Shown one piece after another: positions 4,848 to 8,136 of a DNA stretch of 8,136 bases; position 1 is the first letter of the stretch; the number at the start of each line of letters is the position of its first letter. The notes under the pieces are model-generated. The model saw only the letters and a list, made by a program, of their open reading frames with translations, ran no database searches and was not told the origin of the DNA. Origin of the DNA: Candidatus Falkowiibacteriota bacterium (lineage in GTDB: Bacteria > Patescibacteriota > Patescibacteriia > UBA11705 > JACRDX01); NCBI GenBank assembly GCA_016212745.1, contig JACRDX010000037.1:1-8136 (forward strand), given 5' to 3'. The translations under genes were made by a program, and so were the position numbers.

Positions 4848-7307
4848 TTATTCGCTCGCAATGACAGATAGCGTTGTGTCTTGGCTAAGCGTTGTTTGCA
4901 ACCCACCAACCGGGATGTTGCTGTTTATAATTTTTATGCCATCAGGAATGTTAATTTTCACAGTTACAGAATTGTTTTGCTGGCCCGGCTGTTTTTGCAA
5001 TAACAAAGAATACGTTGCCGTTCCGCTTGCTGCAGTTTTGTATTGTCGTTCAAAAAAATTCAGAGTTTTTTTGTCAAAAGAAAATTTTTGCGGGAGTTTG
5101 TATTTAAAAGTCGCGAAAGTTGTTTCCCCGGGTTTGGTTTGCAGCCAATTCGCAAAAACGGTTTTACTAAATTCACGTGTTATTATTGTTTGCGTGTTTG
5201 GATCAATATATTGTTGCTTTTCAGAGTCGTTAATTAAAGAATCTGTGCGCCACTGCGGCTGCGTGGGTTCAAATTCGTTTGGTTTTGGCGGCTCAAACGT
5301 GCCTGTCGCTGACAAAAGTTTGCTGCCATCTGGCACATAGACGCGCAAATAATCAACATTGTTGGCTTTCCCGTTGATTGGATTTGTGCGGCTTATTGTC
5401 AACGTGTTGATTATTTCGCCGGCAGCCGTTATTTCAACTAACAAATTTGCTTTTTGCTGAATAAACGCGTCTGTTTTTTCGCCGCCGATATTTGTATTCA
5501 CGATTTGTAAATAATCAGAATCAGTTGTTTGCATTTGGCCTGTCCAATTGTATTTGTTCAATATTTTTTGGAAATCTTCGTCTTGGAAATAGAGCAAAAT
5601 TTCCTTTTCATTGAGCCCTTGTTTTATCAAATTTGCCAAAGGTAAAAGTTTTGTTTCGCCAATTTGCGGCAATGTTTCCAATAGCTTTGCTGCCAATTCG
5701 TTGATTATTTCTTTCGGAGCGGCCTTGTTTGCTTTGTCCAAGGTGATTGTTTGCAGCTCATCAACAAAATTTGCGCCAGTGAATGCCGTTTTGTAATCTG
5801 GCAAAGAAATTGGCCCGACAAAATCAACAAGCTTTGCTGCCCATGTGGCATTAATCGCGATTACGGCGTCAACGGTCGGCCAATTTGCTTCTTCTAAAAA
5901 CCACGCCATTTTTTTTGCGCTTGTTGGAAAATCAGGAAACCAGTTTGAATCCTGAAACTCAAACCGCGGTTGGATTAATTGAAGCGGATGCGGTGCGGTA
6001 AAGGATTCTGTAATGCTGCCTTGTAAAGCATAGCTTCCGCCGGATGGAATGTTGATATTCGCGATTTTGCCTTTGTCTATTTCAACCAAAGCAAAACTGC
6101 CGATAAATCCGCCGGTTGGCCGCAGTTCATTGTTGTTTTGAAAAACAATGAGGTAACGTTGTTTGTGGTTTTTGCCAAGTGCGTCAATTAAATAGTCAGC
6201 GCTGGCATTAATATCAGTTAAAATTGATTCTGCGCTAATCAATCCTGCGCGCAATTGGTCAAATTTTTCAGGGTAGAGACGTGGCACTGCCGCGTCTCTA
6301 CTGTTTGCGTCGTTGATCGTTGAAACAACAAAATCCGGAGATATTTCCGCGAGTAGCGCGTTCGCGTCTGTCACCAAGGGTAGTATTTTTTTCGTTCGCG
6401 CGGTAATAAATTGCAATTTTTCAATCAAGGATTTATTGTTTGTCGTTGAGTAAAAGTCAGAGATTGCTTTGCTAAGTTGAATGCCGATTAAAGACAAATC
6501 TTCGCTGGCCGTGACAACTTTTTGCGCGTCTGCCATTGAACCACTTGCGCTTCCGATGAGTTTAATCAGCGAGTTTATGCTATTAAATTGTTGGTCAATT
6601 TTTATTAGATTGTTTGACGCTTTTACGAATTGCTCCCTTGCTGTGCTTGCCCCGCCATTGGCGGGGTTGCTAAGTAAAGAATCAGCAGCTGCAAGGAATT
6701 CGTCGTATGTTGTTTTAGACAAAGCCGTCAAATCGGCGCGCGTTGCTGAAAGTTTTTGGTAATAGGCAAATCCATAAAATGGCAAAATTACGAGCAGGCA
6801 AAATGCTAAGCCCAGGACAACCAAGCGCGGAGCGAGATTATATATTGAAATTAAATTTGATTGAAATGAAGTTGTAAATTGGTCGGAATAATCGCGATGT
6901 TGTTTAATTTTTCTTTTTTTCAACGTTAAAATCGGCGCGCGCGATTTTTTATGTTGCGCGATGAATTGTTTTACCTCTTCTTTTTTCTGTTCGTACATCG
7001 CGCGTTTTTGTTTTTGCGCGCGCAAATCCAAAATATGAGGAGAATGACGCGATTGTTGTTGTTGAATAGCAACAAGGTGTTTGATCGTGGCGGGTTTGCC
7101 CGCCGTAGCCGTGGCGAAGGCGGGTTGGTTTTGTTCCGCAATATTTAAATCTCGCAATATTTTGTGATGAATATGTTGATTATGAATTCTATGTTTTGTC
7201 GCGCTGTCCAATTCATGTTGGGCAATATGAAAAACAGTAGGCCGCCTATCTGCCGAAGAGACGGATCCTTTGTTAATTCGCAACGTTTTTATTTTTTTTG
7301 GTTTCAT
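4848..7307 (-). CDS. DUF4012 domain-containing membrane protein
   Basis: 819 residues. Residues 1-160 are a basic, His/Gln/Lys-rich cytoplasmic tail; 161-183 are a membrane helix (RLVVLGLAFCLLVILPF); 190-375 are mostly helical outside sequence. The DUF4012 core begins at 385 with YLIVFQNNNELRPTGGFIGS, then DSNWFPDFPTSAK (453-465) and a DAVIAINATWAAKLVDFVGP segment (480-499). The family has no established function. The last segment recalls the LytR-CpsA-Psr fold that attaches glycans to cell walls; that is only my visual comparison. The C-terminal 200 residues are beta-rich. ATG at 7307 overlaps the glycosyltransferase TGA as ATGA, which indicates translational coupling, and the DUF11-like gene follows 17 bases after its stop. 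Odd: three GC-rich inverted repeats are translated in frame (residues about 62-73, 214-220, 336-345). Confidence 0.88.
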   Translation of the reverse strand: MKPKKIKTLRINKGSVSSADRRPTVFHIAQHELDSATKHRIHNQHIHHKILRDLNIAEQNQPAFATATAGKPATIKHLVAIQQQQSRHSPHILDLRAQKQKRAMYEQKKEEVKQFIAQHKKSRAPILTLKKRKIKQHRDYSDQFTTSFQSNLISIYNLAPRLVVLGLAFCLLVILPFYGFAYYQKLSATRADLTALSKTTYDEFLAAADSLLSNPANGGASTAREQFVKASNNLIKIDQQFNSINSLIKLIGSASGSMADAQKVVTASEDLSLIGIQLSKAISDFYSTTNNKSLIEKLQFITARTKKILPLVTDANALLAEISPDFVVSTINDANSRDAAVPRLYPEKFDQLRAGLISAESILTDINASADYLIDALGKNHKQRYLIVFQNNNELRPTGGFIGSFALVEIDKGKIANINIPSGGSYALQGSITESFTAPHPLQLIQPRFEFQDSNWFPDFPTSAKKMAWFLEEANWPTVDAVIAINATWAAKLVDFVGPISLPDYKTAFTGANFVDELQTITLDKANKAAPKEIINELAAKLLETLPQIGETKLLPLANLIKQGLNEKEILLYFQDEDFQKILNKYNWTGQMQTTDSDYLQIVNTNIGGEKTDAFIQQKANLLVEITAAGEIINTLTISRTNPINGKANNVDYLRVYVPDGSKLLSATGTFEPPKPNEFEPTQPQWRTDSLINDSEKQQYIDPNTQTIITREFSKTVFANWLQTKPGETTFATFKYKLPQKFSFDKKTLNFFERQYKTAASGTATYSLLLQKQPGQQNNSVTVKINIPDGIKIINSNIPVGGLQTTLSQDTTLSVIASE
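6273..6301. repeat. Inverted repeat with GTAGAGACG arms in the DUF4012 gene
   Basis: GTAGAGACG (6273-6281) and CGTCTCTAC (6293-6301) are perfect 9-bp arms. The spacer continues the stem through GGC-ACT-GCC after one T-G wobble. It is translated as SRDAAVPRLY (residues 336-345). It resembles REP-like palindromes with TAGAGACG ends that I recall from several bacterial groups. Confidence 0.85.
6650..6666. repeat. Inverted repeat CCCCGCC-ATT-GGCGGGG in the DUF4012 gene
   Basis: Perfect 7-bp GC arms with a 3-base loop in an otherwise AT-rich gene. It is translated as NPANGGA (residues 214-220), a likely loop between helices. Confidence 0.8.
7089..7124. repeat. Compound GC-rich inverted repeat in the DUF4012 gene
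   Basis: GGCGGG (7089-7094), TTTG, CCCGCC (7099-7104), then GTA-GCC-GT-GGC-GAA and a second GGCGGG (7119-7124). The middle CCCGCC can pair with either flank. It is translated as PAFATATAGKPA (residues about 62-73), an Ala-rich stretch in the cytoplasmic tail. Confidence 0.8.
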
Positions 7308-8136
7308 TTTAAAGATTTGTAAACGGCCAAAGTTTGCTTAGCGCATTTTTTCCAGCTGAATCTTTTTACATTTTCAAAACCTTTTTCAATTAGCTTTTTG
7401 CGTAAATCCGCGTTAGAAATCACTTTGAAAATTTGTTCTGCCATTTGTTCAGCATTATTTGGGTCAAAGAATTCTGCCGAGTCGCCCAAAATTTCAGGCA
7501 TTGAAGTTGTGTTTGTTGAAACAACCGGACAGCCGCAAGCTTGCGCTTCAATCGCGATTAAGCCAAAGCCTTCAATGAAAGAGGGAAGCGCAAATACGTC
7601 TGCGCTGCTGTATAAAATCGGCAAATCAGAATCGCTGATATAACCGGGCGTGACAATGTCGTTTTTAAACGGCGATTTGTCAATCGTTTCCTGAATTTTC
7701 GTGTAATGTAAATCGGCGCGGCCACCGATAACCAATTGGTGCGGAATTTTATATTTTTCCTTCAAAATATTAAATGCTTTCACAAGCGATTCAATGTTTT
7801 TGTGGCCGCGCCAAACACCTACGAAAAATATAAACGGTTTCGCGATGTTTAGCCGTTGTTTTGTATTGTTAATTATATCACGATTTTCAATTGGTTTGAA
7901 TCTTTCATCCACACCTTCGTAAATGACCTGAATTTTTTCTGGTTTAACGCCCAAATATTTAACCAAATCGCGCTTTGTGCTTTGAGAAATTGTGATGATT
8001 TTTTTGGCTTTTGCTAGCGTTGCCTTGAAAACAAGGCGATAGGCCAATCTGCGGATAATTGATTTCATTTTATGACCCGGGAAAAATAAAGGTGTGATGT
8101 CGTGGATAGTGCAAATTGATTTTTTTGGATAAAAAA
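7304..8136 (-). CDS. GT4-type glycosyltransferase, C-terminal part (5' end outside window)
   Basis: Cytoplasmic or membrane-associated transferase that moves a sugar from a nucleotide-sugar donor to an acceptor. The frame stays open to the window edge: 22 codons before the internal ATG at 8068 encode sequence including ICTIHDITPLFFP, typical for the N-terminal domain of GT4 mannosyltransferase-like enzymes, so that ATG is not the start. Counting from it: IITISQSTKRDL (24-35), VIYEGVD (48-54), FVGVWRGHKNIESLV (82-96) opening the donor-binding Rossmann domain, and the donor motif E-x7-E at E166/E174 within EGFGLIAIE, followed by ACGCPVVSTNTTSMPEI. These are hallmark GT-B features. The sugar cannot be told. 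The TGA stop overlaps the next start, linking it to the DUF4012 gene and suggesting surface glycan synthesis. Confidence 0.92.
   Translation of the reverse strand, partial: FYPKKSICTIHDITPLFFPGHKMKSIIRRLAYRLVFKATLAKAKKIITISQSTKRDLVKYLGVKPEKIQVIYEGVDERFKPIENRDIINNTKQRLNIAKPFIFFVGVWRGHKNIESLVKAFNILKEKYKIPHQLVIGGRADLHYTKIQETIDKSPFKNDIVTPGYISDSDLPILYSSADVFALPSFIEGFGLIAIEAQACGCPVVSTNTTSMPEILGDSAEFFDPNNAEQMAEQIFKVISNADLRKKLIEKGFENVKRFSWKKCAKQTLAVYKSLK

Noticed and set aside
4678..5340. 220-codon plus-strand ORF spanning the DUF4012/DUF11-like junction
   Set aside because: It crosses two real minus-strand genes, starts within one, and has no family motifs.
7304..7306. TGA read as glycine (code 25 of some CPR lineages)
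   Set aside because: TGA ends the glycosyltransferase at its usual length in an ATGA overlap, and no other long frame has an internal TGA.
7534..7545. 12-bp palindrome CGCAAGCTTGCG
   Set aside because: It encodes the conserved QACG of the glycosyltransferase motif, so the bases are explained by the protein.
1..8136. CRISPR array, tRNA gene, transposase or integrase
   Set aside because: I saw no spaced direct repeats, no tRNA cloverleaf and no transposase or integrase motifs on either strand.

Overview
The window looks like a piece of a small-genome bacterium of the Candidate Phyla Radiation (Patescibacteria, Parcubacteria-like). This is an inference from three things: a leucyl-tRNA synthetase with the MPNWAGSSWYY-type core, a DUF4012 surface protein next to a repeat-rich membrane protein, and AT-rich, tightly packed genes without obvious Shine-Dalgarno (SD) sequences. 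Stops are TAA and TGA, so the standard bacterial code is used.

Layout: positions 1-1677 (+) hold the C-terminal two thirds of leuS, cut by the window edge. Two bases later comes a TrmB-type winged-helix regulator (1680-2450, +). A 451-base gene-free gap follows (2451-2901). The minus strand then carries a three-gene run, read from right to left: a GT4 glycosyltransferase cut by the right edge (7304-8136), a DUF4012 membrane protein (4848-7307, sharing an ATGA start/stop with the glycosyltransferase), and a single-pass membrane protein with four DUF11-like extracellular repeats (2902-4830). This run looks like a cell-surface glycan or envelope operon: one cytoplasmic sugar transferase and two proteins anchored in the membrane with large outside domains.

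The most interesting part is the gap. Its minus strand has an extended -10 promoter (TG-T-TATAAT, 2831-2839), about 380 nt of hairpin-rich sequence, and a strong intrinsic terminator (about 2442-2485) whose U-tract lies in the last codons of the regulator gene. Several helices need G-U pairs that exist only on the minus-strand RNA, which fixes the strand. I see no signature of RNase P RNA, tmRNA, 6S or SRP RNA, so I call it an unidentified structured RNA. It carries a 10-nt perfect complement of the usual 16S rRNA 3' tail, followed by a five-codon ORF.

A second theme is small repeats sitting in frame inside genes. leuS has two arrays of a 7-bp repeat (AATNNCC) and a 20-bp perfect palindrome. 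The DUF4012 gene has three GC-rich inverted repeats. All leave the reading frame open.
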